DNA of 64,000 bases from Bedellia somnulentella (taxonomy: Eukaryota; Arthropoda; Insecta; Lepidoptera; Bedelliidae), in the NCBI GenBank assembly GCA_963576735.1, contig OY755196.1, positions 11,203,912 through 11,267,911 of the forward strand. Direction: 5' to 3'. Position numbers and translations under genes: made by a program. How positions within the stretch are numbered: the first letter of the stretch is position 1; every line of letters begins with the position of its first letter. Of the stretch, positions 1-10,688 are shown piece by piece. The notes under the pieces were generated by a model. The model had not been told where the DNA came from. It saw only the letters and a program-made list of their open reading frames with translations, and did not search any database.

Positions 1-107
1 ATATTTTCGTGTTTTTCGTAGCTTTTATCATTAAACTAATATAATAGTTGGCAGAGCAAAATATGGTGTAAATTATTGTGACCTTTCTATTTCAAATAAA
101 TAATAAA
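1..107. other. AT-rich flank
   Basis: Short AT-rich sequence with no recognisable gene or repeat before the first family 2 SINE. Confidence 0.5.
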
Positions 108-346
108 CATAAACATAACATAAACGTTTACGCCGTTTATCCCCGAAGGGGTTGGCAGAGGTACCAATACTCCTGAACTCACATGGCAAGCGCCATCTAG
201 TTTCCAGAGAAGGTACCCACGTTTTGCATGGACAGTGTACTCACGTGATAGGGGGCAGGCCTATCGCCGTTTTGTACGAATACACTGTCACATGACTAAG
301 TACAACTCAGCCATGTGGGTTTCCTTACGATGTTTTCCCTCACCAA
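108..346 (-). mobile_element. Family 2 SINE, tRNA head missing
   Basis: Reads on the minus strand. It carries the family's 3' motif CCCCGAAGGGGTTGGCAGAGG, a TCACGTGATAGGGGGCAGG block and the GTGACAGTGTATTCGTACAA block. The tRNA-like head seen in complete copies (for example 52940-53304) is absent, so the copy is 5'-truncated. Confidence 0.8.
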
Positions 347-370
347 ATAAATAATATAAGGGAAATATTA

Positions 371-622
371 TGCCGTGTAGTGTCAGCTTAACATAGCACA
401 AATATTTATCTACCCGCGCATCGTAAAAAGCCAATTAGGCTTTTGATTTGGGGCTTTTGAAGTTATTTACTAGATACTTGATCATCCTTTTAATATCACC
501 ATCCTTTACTTACCATCTTTTCATAACTCAACTTCAAAAAGTTGTTGAGGAAATTTTAATTATCAAGCACTGGCTACCCCCCCTTTTTATTATCTATTTA
601 TTAAGAATATGTATGTATGTAA
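371..622 (+). mobile_element. Family 1 element, diverged copy
   Basis: Begins GCCGTGTAGTGTCAGC and ends GAATATGTATGTATG, with the recognisable middle block TACCATCTTTTC. It is much more diverged than most copies, which suggests an old insertion. Confidence 0.6.
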
Positions 623-796
623 ATATAAGTTTTCTTGTAACGTTTAGAGGAACTCTCATAAAAACACCAACATATGGTCACCCTACTTGAAATGAGACAC
701 AGATATCTCGTTAGCCATCCCTGTTCAGAACACTTTAGGACGCCAATACGCATTCCTTAGTAATTCCTTGCGTGATAATGATAAAAACAAAAGAGA

Positions 797-873
797 GACG
801 GGGGCGTATACCCGAGGTCGCGGTTTCGATCCCCGCCGGTGTCAGAAATTTTTCTTTCCTTTATTTATCCTTT
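797..873 (+). mobile_element. Family 4 tRNA-SINE fragment
   Basis: Contains the 3' half of the tRNA-like head (TCGCGGTTTCGATCCCCGCC) followed by the family tail AAATTTTTCTTTCC. The 5' half of the tRNA is missing, so this is a truncated SINE and not a tRNA gene. Confidence 0.7.
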
Positions 874-879
874 ATGTAT

Positions 880-1105
880 ATGGACATGTTATACACTGGT
901 CAAGTTAGCCCTAAACTAATTAAGACTTGTATTTTGGGATACTAACTCAGCGTTATATTTATTATGATAGAATACACATATTATAAATATCATCCAAGAC
1001 TAAGAAACAACCATATGCTCATCACATAAATGTTACTCTCAGCGGGGATCGAATCTGCAACCTCCGGACCGAGAAGCCAGTCACCTATCCACTCGGCCAC
1101 AGATT
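880..1105 (-). mobile_element. Family 3 SINE, nearly complete
   Basis: On the minus strand it starts with a tRNA-like head (GTGGCCGAGTGGATAGGTGA, box B GGTTGCAGATTCGATCCCC). It continues into the body with CAACATTTATGTGATGAGC and GCTGAGTTAGTATCCC. It serves as the undisturbed reference for the interrupted copy at 18318-27600. Confidence 0.75.
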
Positions 1106-1294
1106 TTCTTCTATTAACGAGGTTGGAAAATGCACACCTTACGAAATGGTCTGCACCGCGTCAATCGATATGTCTGTCTGCCAGTGACAACCAACGTGGA
1201 CGGGTACGCAAACAAACAGATGACCTGTGTTGGGGGCAGGGCCGGTTGCAGTATTGTGCCGTGAATATGTTAAATTATGTCTTTTTACTGTTAG
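1106..1294. other. Unclassified sequence
   Basis: Moderately GC-rich stretch between a family 3 and a family 1 copy. I recognise no protein or repeat here. Confidence 0.4.
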
Positions 1295-1550
1295 CTGTGT
1301 AGTGTCGGCTTAGAATAGCAATACCCCGTTTCTTCCCGTGGGTGTACGTAAGAGGCGACTAAGGGGAATTGGGGCTTTTTAATGGATTTTAGGACGATGC
1401 GATTGGAGACCCATCACCAATAACCTTTATCTTACCATCTTTTCCCCACTTAACTTCCAAAAGTGGCTGAGGAATTTCTAATTCCTTAGCTCTGGCTGCC
1501 CCTTCTAGGGATTTATAGCCGTGAGTTTATGTTATGTTTACTATGTATGT
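1295..1550 (+). mobile_element. Family 1 element, subtype A
   Basis: Starts CTGTGTAGTGTCGGCTTAG and contains GATTGGAGACCCATCACC. It ends in the ATAGCCGTGAG tail, where the TATG repeat has decayed. It is tail-to-tail with the next copy. Confidence 0.85.
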
Positions 1551-1560
1551 CTTTATAACA

Positions 1561-1790
1561 TATATATACTCACGGTCATAAATCCCAGAAAGGAGTAGCA
1601 TAAATCCAGAGCTTCAGAGCTAGAAACTCCTCAGCCACATTTGGAAGTTGATAGGGGGACAAGATGGGAGCAATAAAGTATCGCTGGTGATGGGTCTCCG
1701 ACCGCATCGCCCAAAAACTACTTTAAAACGCCTCGTATGACACCCGTGGGTAGAAAGGGGTAGTGACATTCTAAGCCGGCACTACACAGC
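1561..1790 (-). mobile_element. Family 1 element, subtype B
   Basis: Minus-strand copy. Subtype B is recognised by the block read here as AAATAAAGTATCGCTGGTG next to GGGGACAAGATGG, where subtype A has GGGGAAAAGATGG. Ends CACTACACAGC. Confidence 0.8.
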
Positions 1791-1938
1791 TACCTAATAC
1801 CAACTCAAAGGGCAATGTATTTTGATAAGAACCAATAATTGTTAATAATGTATTGTTACCACAGACAATTGTTACAAACCCAAAGTATTGGTTTATTTAA
1901 TTCTAATTGATAAATACACATTGTAAATAAATACAAAG

Positions 1939-2030
1939 TCACGTGATGTTCAGAAGTTACTAGTAACTAGTTAAAGTTACTAGTACCTCTGCCAACCCCT
2001 TCGGGGACATTCGGCGTGAACGTTTATAAA
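1939..2030 (+). mobile_element. Family 2 SINE, 3' fragment
   Basis: Only the distal part (TCACGTGATGTTCAGAAGT to CGGCGTGAACGTTTA) is present, with an internal TACTAGTAACTAGT microduplication. Confidence 0.65.
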
Positions 2031-2715
2031 AATAAATAATAAAAAAGTAAAAATCGTTTTTTTACGAGAACAAGAGTATATAACAGGATCTTCATTCATT
2101 AATATGCACTTTGCCTGCTCTGCCGTTAGGCGTGTAAATATTTAACATTATAATTGAATTTAAAAAGCAATTGAAAAATAATTATAACATACATTAGAGA
2201 GAAAAAAATGAAAAATAAATTAAAAAATGTAATTATATAAATGTATATGTGAAAAATAAAAAATAATTTATGTTTATGTTATGTTATAATGTATATGTAT
2301 GTAATTGATAAATATACCTGACTACAACCCTGTTGTTTATCAATATATCTTTGCGCTGCTGATGTATTCGTTTGCAATGTCAAACAGAGGCGGCTGAACC
2401 GCACTGGTTTTTTATAGACACTGCCAAATAAATTTGTGTATTCTATTACGCCTCTACCTACGATTCTACAAGCCTAAAATAGATAACCAGAGAGTTTGTA
2501 TTACTTAGATACTTCTTGATATGGAGTATGGAGACGTTATAGAAAAATAAAATATATTTTGACGGTGGATTGCAATCCACATCGCGCAACGATCACTTAA
2601 AAATATTTTGTTAATTCGCACGACAACCACTGAAACAGATATATACAGAGGTATATAGAGATATATAAAGCAGTTATAAGCGGACGTGTGGTCAAGAAAA
2701 CTCAAACTCTAATTC
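2031..2715. other. AT-rich unique sequence
   Basis: No gene or known repeat seen. Short open frames here have no recognisable domains and strongly AT-biased composition. Confidence 0.5.
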
Positions 2716-3066
2716 AAACGTTCGCGCCGTATATTCCCGAAGGGGTTGGCAGAGGTACTAATATTTCTGAATATCACGTGACATTGTCACTTGGTGTTCA
2801 GTTCAGAGTACCCAATTTTTGCATGGACAGTGTACTCACGTGATAGGGGGCAGGCCTATCGCCGTTTTGTACGAATACACTGTCACATGACTAAGTCCAA
2901 CTTAGCTAGTTGGGTTTTCTCATGAAGGATTCCCTCACCGTTAACGACCATGATAGAACCACACATATTACTTTAGAAAAGACATATTGATGCCGTTTTG
3001 ACCCGGGATTGGACCCTCATCGTCTGCACGATAAGCGGTGTTCTCCCCACTGAGCTATCATCAAAC
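2716..3066 (-). mobile_element. Family 2 SINE, full length
   Basis: Minus-strand copy with the full 3' block and, at about 2990-3066, the tRNA-like head (TGATAGCTCAGTGGGGAGAA in the sense strand). The sequence between 346 and 2716 contains no part of it. Confidence 0.8.
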
Positions 3067-3078
3067 AGGTCAAACAAA

Positions 3079-3331
3079 CAAACATACATACATACATATA
3101 TTCACGGCTATAAATCCCTTAACGGGGTAGCTAGAGCTATGGAATTATAAATTCCTCAGCCACTTTTGGAAGTTGAGTGGGGAAAAGATGGTAAAAATAA
3201 AGGTTTTTGGTGATGGGTCTCCAACCGCATCGCCCAAAAATGTCTCAAAAGCCACAAAACCGTTAGTCGCCTCTTACGTTCACCCACCGGAAGAAATGGG
3301 GTAGTGCTATTCTAAGCCGACACTAAACGGC
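3079..3331 (-). mobile_element. Family 1 element, subtype A
   Basis: Complete minus-strand copy running from the (TATG)n tail, read here as CATACATACATA, to CCGACACTAAACGGC. Confidence 0.85.
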
Positions 3332-3440
3332 AAAAACAAACTAGTAAGAATATACATCAATAAAAAGTTTTCTATTCAATTCTATTTAAGTTGCTCACTT
3401 CATCAAATACTCATTGCGGGGGGTATTTAAATCAATATAC

Positions 3441-3692
3441 TTACATACAAACATACATATACTCACGGCTATATATACCTAGATGGGGTAGCCAGAGTTA
3501 AGGAATCAGAAATTCCTCAGCCACTTTTGGAAAGTAAAGTGGGGAAAAGATGGTAAAATAAAGGTTCTTGGTGATGGGTCTCCAACCGCATCGCCCAAAA
3601 ATCCCTTTAAAGCCCCAATACCGTTAGTCGCCTCTTACGTACACCCACCAAAAGAATTGGGGTAATGCTATTCTAAGCCGACACTACACAGC
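3441..3692 (-). mobile_element. Family 1 element with long target-site duplication
   Basis: Complete minus-strand copy. The left flank (3417-3440) and right flank (3691-3715) both contain GGGTATTTAAATCA within a near-identical stretch of about 24 bp. That is a TSD of the length expected for LINE-driven retrotransposition. Confidence 0.88.
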
Positions 3693-3715
3693 GGAGGGTA
3701 TTTAAATCAAAATAC

Positions 3716-4045
3716 ATAGTTTAGTAATACGTTACTATCTCCCTTTACAAAGTAACGCAGGCTAAATGATATAACTAACATAGAATAGTAATAAATAACT
3801 GAACTAAGTTAAGAATAGCTCCACTTAAGTGATGGAAGTTAAAGATATATTCGAGCCAAGTGAAGTTGCTAACTTAGATAGAGCAAGTTAGAGTTGAATG
3901 ATTTCAGTTTTAAACGGAAACTGCTGAATTTCAGAGGAAATTTCAGGTGTCACCGTTGAGCTAAAGTTTGACAAAAACTGAACTTAAGTTCAAGTTTTGG
4001 GGTCGTAAAATAAACGTTGGTGCCTTGGGAGAGTGAGCTTTAGTA
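3716..4045. other. Unclassified AT-rich sequence
   Basis: No gene or known repeat. Several CTTAAGT/ACTTAAG motifs occur, but I see no larger structure. Confidence 0.4.
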
Positions 4046-4268
4046 TAGATATATAATTACTCACGACCATAAATCCCTAAGAGGGGTAAATTTCTCAGCC
4101 ACTTTTGGAAGTTGATAGTTGAAAAGATGGTGGAAATAAAGTATCATTGGTGATGAGTCTCCAACCACATCGCCCAAAAACCACTTAAAAAGCCCCATTC
4201 CCTTAGTCGCCTCTTACGACACCCGTGGGTAAAAATGGGTAGTGACATTCTACTACACTACACGGCAA
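4046..4268 (-). mobile_element. Family 1 element, subtype B
   Basis: Minus-strand subtype B copy (AAATAAAGTATCATTGGTG). It lacks the usual segment around CCAGAGCT, a small internal deletion. Confidence 0.8.
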
Positions 4269-4380
4269 ACAAGTAAGTACAGGTGTGGGTTTCAAATCTG
4301 AATAGACTACTAAAGCAAAGAACTAATAGGCAATAAGGGTATAGTTAAAGCAAAATTTTAAGTATTTTACAAAAACATTT

Positions 4381-4500
4381 ATTATTACCATCTTTTGCCC
4401 ACTCAACTTTCAAAAGTCGCTGAGGAATTTCTCATCCAGAGCTCTGGCTACCCTGTTTAGGGAGTTACAGCCATGAGTATATGTATGCATGTATGTATGT
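4381..4500 (+). mobile_element. Family 1 element, 3' half
   Basis: 5'-truncated copy from TTACCATCTTTTGCCC to the ATGAGTATATGTATGCATG tail. Confidence 0.75.
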
Positions 4501-4663
4501 ATTTTCACTAATTTGATAGCCCCGTGAAATATCCATCTCAAAAAAACTCAATATTTTAAAATGAGAGTTGAATCTACCGTTTTGTTTCCAAATGTGATCG
4601 TAAAAAAAAACAAGAAACTCATTACATTCACATTTTTTCCTGTTGTCATACATACAGTACATA

Positions 4664-4843
4664 CACTTAACCACTTTTGGGAGTTAAGTGGGGAAAAGAT
4701 GGTAAAATAAAGGTAGTTAGAGGTATGTCTCCAATCGCATCGTCGAAAAATCCAATAAAAAGGCCTAATACCCTTAGTCGTCCATACCCATGGAAAGAAA
4801 CGGGGTAGTGTTATTCTAAGTTGACGCGACACAGCTGTTTTCA
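4664..4843 (-). mobile_element. Family 1 element, partial
   Basis: Minus-strand copy lacking its 3' tail. Its 5' half lies inside the duplicated block and recurs at 11402-11488. Confidence 0.75.
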
Positions 4844-6080
4844 GTATTTCATGTTATTAATATCATATTAAATAAAAAATAGTGAGCATCTAAAATAACG
4901 TTTTTTTCGAGAAAATACTGTTCCATGAGCAATCTTTATATATTATTTCTGTAAGCCACTTTCTTGCCCGGAAGCCTGTGACGCGATGAGTTAAGCTAGA
5001 AATTTGGTTCAGGCATCGTTTTGTACAGTTCGCGGCCGTGGGGTGCACAAAATTCAGACATCTGATGTAACTGGATTAAGTTAATTGTTACAGTATTTCA
5101 AAGTTTCGATTTTGGCCCATAGACTTTGCTTGAGTGTCAAACTTTAGTCGATCAGAGATGCGCTGTGATTGGTCGGATTTTTTTCAAACCGGCCAACCAG
5201 AAAAATTCACTAGAAATTCAAAAGAGCTGCGCTGTGATTGGTCGGTAAATTTCAAAATAAACTAATTTTACAGGACGCGACGTAGTCGCGCCAGTGTTAC
5301 CCACTAGTTATTTATTAATTTAGCTGTTTTGCCTGAGAATATGTCTTTACGATACGCGGTATAAATATTAGGAAAGAGTGTATAATAAATCTCTGTGCGA
5401 TATTATCTGATGTCTTAGACAATAGAATTCCAACACACAAACAGCCAGTAAATAAACATGAATACAAGCAAAATAATAGTTTTCTTTTGTAGTTTTTCTT
5501 TACTGTTGCGTAACAAATCTTACGTAGGTGACATTCAAGCTCATATGCCCCGTAGCATGACGCATGTGAGTGAGTATGTCACATGAGAAGTGACAGATGT
5601 TTTATGAATAATCTGTCAGATTCTCACTTCTCACGTGACATATTCAAATCACCCTCACACGCCTTCTGATACCTGTATTGGTTTAAGTCTCAAAATAGAG
5701 TCTAAAAAGCGAAAAAAAACGAATACATAATTGACGTTTACTCTCATAAATAAATTCCAAAACGGGCTTGCCAGAACCTTGGAATAAAAAATCCGCTTTT
5801 GTTACTTAATTAGAGATAAAAATAAAGTATAATAAACAACGATAAATATTGTTGAAATGAATAATATTAAAAAATAAAAGAACAGGAGATTTGGAGCTCA
5901 ATCATTATTACATCCTAAAGTAAGTAAGCGACCCGTAAAAAGGATCGTAAAATCAATTTTAAAGCTGCTAAAAAAGAGGTAAACCTTCTTTTATTATATT
6001 TTTACATAAAAACTCGTTTGCTTTTTATGTCGATTTGAGTAAATCGTATCTTTTAATTAATTTGTTAATAAATATACTAT
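4748..6080. repeat. Segmental duplication, copy 1 (left part)
   Basis: Matches 11402-12650 in order and orientation: the GGCCTAATACCCTTAGTCG start, the GTCTTTACGATACGCGGTAT block, the hairpin TATGTCACATGAGAAGTGAC near 5574, and the end at TTAATTTGTTAATAAATATA. Copy 1 has about 375 extra bases (about 4934-5307), including two GCTGTGATTGGTCGG motifs. It lacks the family 1 insertion found in copy 2. Continues after the Tc1 element at 8394-8836. Confidence 0.85.
5915..6080 (+). repeat. Direct repeat flanking Tc1 element, left copy
   Basis: About 165 bp starting AAGTAAGTAAGCGAC and ending AATAAATATACT, repeated at 8394-8555 on the other side of the Tc1-type element. The paralogous block at 12485-12650 has a single copy. 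Confidence 0.85.
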
Positions 6081-6439
6081 AATATATATAAGTCGTATTT
6101 TTAAACAAAGATAGTAAACTGACAGATTGGATGTTGCCAACTTTTCGTGCTAAAAAAATAGTGCTGAGGTAAGAAATCGTGAAATAATCGAAATTATTCG
6201 TTCAGTTAGTGAACTTATGAATTCCTTTACAATAAGTTATTGAATAAGTTGCTTATATTATACTAACTTGTTGCAGCCTATTTTGATAATTTATATAATT
6301 CAAAATTACAGAACAAATAAAACTAAGTAAGCAAATTTACCGATAATAATTCTTTATTCGGGGTCAGATTCCACAAAATCAGATGTACTGTCTTCATCAT
6401 CACACACATTAGTTAAAAATCTATCTCCGATATCATCTA

Positions 6440-6979
6440 TCCGCCGGTCCAGATGGCTCATTTTTCTTCTTCTTTCATAATATGTGCAATGCACTTTCTT
6501 CATTTTTCCGGAGTCACCTCAAGCAGACCTACTTCAAAGAGGTTTTTTTACATCTTTTAATTTAAAAGATTTATTATTCTCTGCTACATAGCCCTTCACT
6601 TGCGCCCAAACCAACTCAATAGGGTTGAGCTCACAAAATGGTAGGGCGGCAGGCGAAGAACGGTGATTCTGTGCGCCGCCGCCATCTCATCGACGGCATA
6701 TTTTTCTGGGAAATTTATTTTATTTTGGTTTACAAACTCCATCAGATATGCTTTGATCATTTCCGGGTGAAATGAAATTTCTTTGTTTCGCAGCCACTCC
6801 TGGATTCTGAGTTTTGTCCACGACATTTTCGGAACCACTTTTACCTTCCTTGAGTGGTAGGGGGCGTTATCCATGACAACAATTGAGTTTGGTTTTAATT
6901 TTGTCAAAATACTCCTAAACCAATTTTCAAAGCACTTCGCATTCATTTCTTGATGGTAATCAGGATTCAGGATCATCAT
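6440..6979 (-). pseudogene. Tc1/mariner-type transposase, C-terminal part, frameshifted
   Basis: The readable frame (6596-6979) carries the DDE-type signature IVVMDNAPYHS, which holds the second catalytic Asp, then WLRNKEISFHPE and RLPPYHF. Normally NPIE would follow with the catalytic Glu. Here a one-base shift moves it to another frame, where CELNPIELVWAQVKGYVAEN can still be read just downstream (about 6540-6620). The first catalytic Asp region is missing, lost or replaced by non-coding sequence at 6980-7196. The family is a cut-and-paste transposase of the IS630-Tc1-mariner superfamily. This copy cannot be functional. Confidence 0.85.
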
Positions 6980-7196
6980 TGACTGCCTTGAGAACCTTTA
7001 AATAAAACATGGGTGATACTTGTAGGAATAATATTTACTAAAACTTAGGGATATTTTCAAAATGACAAGTAATAAGTACCTACTATACATGGTAAGTGAT
7101 GATGAGGTAAAACTAAAAGAAATGTATCATCGACGTTAATATATCTATCACTCATATCACCTTACAATACACCTACCTTAACAAAGGTACACCTTC

Positions 7197-7810
7197 GCCA
7201 GTGCGAAATTCTTCTATCCTTTATTTCTTTTACACGTTAAAGTAGTGTTTGCGTTTCCTACCTCCAAATTTTTACAAATTCGGAAGGCCACTTGTCTACC
7301 TTTTCAGGTAGAATGCAAATGTTGAAAACGCCTAACTATCACATAATTTATATATATATATATATTTATCGCACTGGCAGCCAACTGACACGGTAGCTCA
7401 GTTGGCAGAGCGTCCGGGGCGTTTACCCGAGGTCGCGGGTTCGATCCCCGCCTGTGTCGAAATTTTTCTTTCCTTTATTTATTCTTTATTTATTAGTAAT
7501 AATCCCCACATGAGGTTTTCATGAACAAAAAGATTTAAATTATGTGATAGTTAGGCGTTTTCAACATTTGCATTCTACCTGAAAAGGTAGACAAGTGGCC
7601 TTCCGAATTTGTAAAAATTTGGAGGTAGGAAACGCAAACACTACTTTAACGTGTAAAAGAAATAAAGGATAGAAGAATTTCGCACTGGCAGCCAACTGAC
7701 ACGGTAGCTCAGTTGGCAGAGCGTCCGGGGCGTTTACCCGAGGTCGCGGGTTCGATCCCCGCCTGTGTCGAAATTTTTCTTTCCTTTATTTATTCTTTAT
7801 TTATTAGTAT
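7197..7810. mobile_element. Family 4 tRNA-SINE foldback with two tRNA-like heads
   Basis: The structure is an inverted arm (about 7203-7350), a tRNA-headed SINE (7388-7500), the complementary arm (about 7531-7690) and a second SINE (7697-7810) in the same orientation as the first. The arms share CTACCTTTTCAGGTAGAATG and its complement. It sits inside the Tc1-type transposase pseudogene. A short (TA)n run lies at 7351-7366. Confidence 0.8.
7388..7462 (+). repeat. tRNA-like SINE head (not a tRNA gene)
   Basis: GACACGGTAGCTCAGTTGGC supplies a box A and GGTTCGATCCCC a box B; the two ends can pair as an acceptor stem (GACACGG / CTGTGTC). It recurs about ten times in the window with the same 3' body, so it is a pol III-type SINE promoter region and unlikely to be a functional tRNA. 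Confidence 0.7.
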
Positions 7811-8069
7811 TTTCTTTGTTTTGTTTTATTCTGTATACGGAGACCTTGCTGATTCCCAAGATTTCAGCAGTCTTTTTTACACAATTTTCGACGTTAGGCG
7901 ATTCAGTTGGGACGAGCAACTTCAATTCATCATTAAATACATATTTGTATGTATTTCGTATCATCAATTTTTCAGTTACACTGAAAGATGTACGTGGTCT
8001 CTTCTTTTGTGGAGATAAAAACACATCTTTTGATGTGCTTGGTTGTTCATTAGGATCCAACGCGCACAT
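7797..8069 (-). pseudogene. Tc1/mariner-type transposase, N-terminal fragment
   Basis: An open stretch of about 80 residues with a basic region (SPQKKRPRTSF) followed by a predicted helix-turn-helix (TAEILGISKVSVYRIKQN). This is the arrangement of the DNA-binding N terminus of Tc1/mariner-type transposases. The frame runs into the family 4 insertion after the last recognisable residue. It belongs with the C-terminal fragment at 6440-6979, in the same orientation. Confidence 0.75.
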
Positions 8070-8393
8070 GTGTTATAAAAATAACACTAACAACAAAAAA
8101 CGTAAAAGGATTATAACTAAATACTCGAAAGAGAAATAATGAAATTATTTCTATCTAAGAAATAAAAAGGCACGACTTTACTCGCTTGGTTGTATTTACG
8201 AGAATATATAAAAATAATTTATTTCCATTTGACATTACATTGCCATCGACAAATAGTAATAATATAGCTCAGTTTATTCGTTCGATTATTCGATTACATC
8301 ATTTTCTCACTACGGTTGATAAGTTGGCAACATTATTTTAGGATTTGACATATCGACCTGTCAGTTTACTATCTTTGTTTAAAAATACTATTA

Positions 8394-8836
8394 TAAGTAA
8401 GTAAGCGACGCGTAAAAAGGATCGTAAAATCAATTTTAAAGCTTCTAAAAAAGAGGTAAACCTTCTTTTATTATATTTGTACATAAAATCTCGTTTGCTT
8501 TTTATGTCGATTTGAGTAAATCGTATCTTTTAATTAATTTGTTAATAAATATACTCTAATCATTTTCTGCTTTGTAAAGTTTGATATTTTCTCTGATGTA
8601 TTAATAGCCTATATTGTTATAACTTTCAAAAGTATATAATACACTACTACTACAGTGGCTCAAAAGGGTTCTTTCGCACAGGTGCTGAAGTCAGGAAGCC
8701 ACCTAAGCTCCCGTCGTCGCTGCTCAAACCCCCCGGCACCCACCGTGAGCCTCGCCCGCTCGTGCCGCGCCGAAGACTGTTGGAGACGACGATGGATTCA
8801 CCCTGGTTGGGAAAAACCTAAACTTCGTGCAAACTG
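8394..8836. repeat. Segmental duplication, copy 1 (right part) to the gap
   Basis: Begins with the second copy of the 165-bp direct repeat (8394-8555) and then matches 12650-12958, including the ORF1-like coding fragment. The match is cut by the N run. Confidence 0.85.
8655..8836 (+). pseudogene. Retroelement ORF1-like fragment, copy 1
   Basis: Paralogue of 12783-12945. It opens AQKGSFAQVLKSGSH and reaches the DDDGFTLVG motif after a frame change. Compared with copy 2 it has extra bases near 8704 and an A-run length change near 8813 that breaks the frame before the gap. See 12783-13967 for the interpretation. Confidence 0.55.
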
Positions 8837-9036
8837 NNNNNNNNNNNNNNNNNNNNNNNNNNNNNNNNNNNNNNNNNNNNNNNNNNNNNNNNNNNNNNNN
8901 NNNNNNNNNNNNNNNNNNNNNNNNNNNNNNNNNNNNNNNNNNNNNNNNNNNNNNNNNNNNNNNNNNNNNNNNNNNNNNNNNNNNNNNNNNNNNNNNNNNN
9001 NNNNNNNNNNNNNNNNNNNNNNNNNNNNNNNNNNNN
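8837..9036. other. Assembly gap (200 N)
   Basis: Exactly 200 N. Sequence on the two sides belongs to different elements, and the right side is repeated in inverted orientation about 1 kb away, so the join should not be trusted. Confidence 0.99.
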
Positions 9037-9430
9037 CGCCGAAAAACTTTTTCATGAATATTGTGTCTTGGCCTATGTTAGGATCGAATATCAAAGATTA
9101 TTGTTTCTTCGAATGAATCAAAAACAGCTCAGAGCTGACAATTATAACAATTAAATGGATAGCCTGCACAATAATGAAAGAGAAACAGGTCAAGGCATTG
9201 GTGAAATGATAATATTGCCATCAACTTATGTGGGAAGTCCTCGGCACATGATGCAAAATTATCAGGATTCCATGGCTATTGTATGCAAGTTTGTTAAACC
9301 AGACTTATTTATAACATTTACGTGCAATCCGAATTGGCAGAAAATCTTAGATAATTTACAAGGCACTAAAAAAGAACATAGACCCGATTTAATTTCCAGA
9401 ATTTTTAAACTTAAATTGGAAACATATTTT
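9037..9430 (+). pseudogene. Helitron Rep/helicase fragment, plus copy
   Basis: Encodes part of the Helitron_like_N domain. One frame reads a leucine-rich VRIEYQRLLFLRMNQKQLRA helix; after an in-frame TAA near 9152 it continues through the GSPRHMMQNYQDSMAIV block and PDLFITFTCNPNW, a hallmark of Helitron Rep proteins, to RPDLISRIFKLKLE. The N-terminal part is lost at the gap and the helicase domain is absent. The inverted twin at 9852-10650 carries the same TAA. Confidence 0.85.
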
Positions 9431-9851
9431 TGGAATACCGAGTGCGTGGTTTTACACCATTGTTTTCATATAGGGCTTATGCTTGATCCACCATTTCCGA
9501 TTACTCGAATTTTGGCAATCAACAAGCATTCAGGATTGACGGTGCGACGTGGAGAAATGGCTCGCCTCCAAAATTGATCCGATCCATAAACGCATATGTA
9601 TATGTTTTTTTAAAAATTGTTAACAATTTAAGTTTTCCAAAATCGGGACTCTAACTCCTTTGCAGTTTTGTGTAGAATTAATCACGCGTTTAGGTAAACC
9701 AACAAGTATATTCAAAGAATCATAACAAATTGGTTAGAAACGCGTGTTGAGATATTTGTAGAATAAATCGTTCAACGATAAGTAATATCTGAGAGTCAGG
9801 CAATTGCTCGCTTCGCTCCTTTTATTGGCATCCGACGGTCCCATGCCAACC
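9431..9851. other. Unclassified sequence between Helitron fragments
   Basis: Follows the Helitron homology. A short frame (EFWQSTSIQDRRCDVEKWLA) may be a remnant of another element, but I cannot place it. The motif GCTCGCTTCGCTCC at about 9806 recurs at about 11381. Confidence 0.35.
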
Positions 9852-10650
9852 TAGTAAATTATCTAAGATTTTCTGCCAATTCGGATTGCACGTAAATGTT
9901 ATAAATAAGTCTGGTTTAACAAACTTGCATACAATAGCCATGGAATCCTGATAATTTTGCATCATGTGCCGAGGACTTCCCACATAAGTTGATGACAATA
10001 TTATCATTTCACCAATGCCTTGACCTGTTTCTCTTTCATTATTGTGCAGGCTATCCATTTAATTGTTATAATTGTCAGCTCTGAGCTGTTTTTGATTCAT
10101 TCGAAGAAACAATAATCTTTGATATTCGATCCTAACATAGGCCAAGACACAATATTCATGAAAAAGTTTTTCGGCGTAAAATAATGGGCTAAAAATTTTG
10201 CGAACAGCAAGTCTATACTGATAAAATTGTAACATTTTAAGACGGCTTTGAGCAGTACGACTCTCTTCTCTGTGGTGAAGGTTTTTTCATGCCACCCGAG
10301 TTCTCCATTAGGAAAAAGTAAAGGAAAGGCTAAAGGGTCAATATTGGGACTGGTTGATTTGAGTGTAGTTAAATGTTGACAATATTCTTGTACAGAAAAG
10401 TCTATATTTAACGGAGGTTCACTGTTTTCTCCTACAAAGATGACCGCTACCTTATTATTGCATGGAGTGTTATAACGACGCAAATCAAGCGATTTATGTT
10501 TATAAAAATTCCTTGATACCGAATATTTGGTTCGGTTCTCTGAAGCTGCTTTTAATTCCTCTTCAGCTAAAATTTCACCCACCCTTTTGTATCTTTTGAC
10601 AAAAGGGTTGGATTCATTGAGCATTGTTTGTAAGGACCTCATTATATTGC
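9852..10650 (-). pseudogene. Helitron Rep/helicase fragment, minus copy
   Basis: Longer inverted twin of 9037-9360. From the N-terminal side it shows SLQTMLNESNPFVKRYKR, VAVIFVGENSEPP, and the Helitron_like_N signature DPLAFPLLFPNGELGWHE near residue 100. After FAKFLAHYF a frameshift separates it from the VRIEYQRLL frame, and the TAA shared with the plus copy interrupts it again before the FITFTCNPNW motif. No helicase domain follows. It is a truncated rolling-circle transposase and cannot be active. Confidence 0.88.
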
Positions 10651-10688
10651 TTCTACGTATGTTATTTCTCGAATCCGATAATCGTTAC

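Larger units (their letters stand above)
6095..8388 (-). mobile_element. Tc1/mariner-type element, interrupted
   Basis: Bounded by 31-bp terminal inverted repeats (TIRs) at 6095-6125 and 8358-8388; each contains AAACAAAGATAGTAAACTG or its complement. Inside, on the minus strand, lie an N-terminal and a C-terminal transposase fragment (7797-8069, about 6440-6979). They are separated by a family 4 foldback insertion at 7197-7810. Exact ends and the TA duplication are not certain. The element is dead. Confidence 0.8.

Noticed and set aside
5140..5300. Repeated GCTGTGATTGGTCGG as CCAAT-box promoter
   Set aside because: The inverted CCAAT motifs are real, but no transcription unit starts nearby and the block is a variable insertion in a duplicated repeat.
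7388..7462. Possible functional tRNA gene with GACACGGTAGCTCAGTTGG
   Set aside because: The same head with the same downstream body recurs about ten times in both orientations, including truncated forms, which identifies a SINE.
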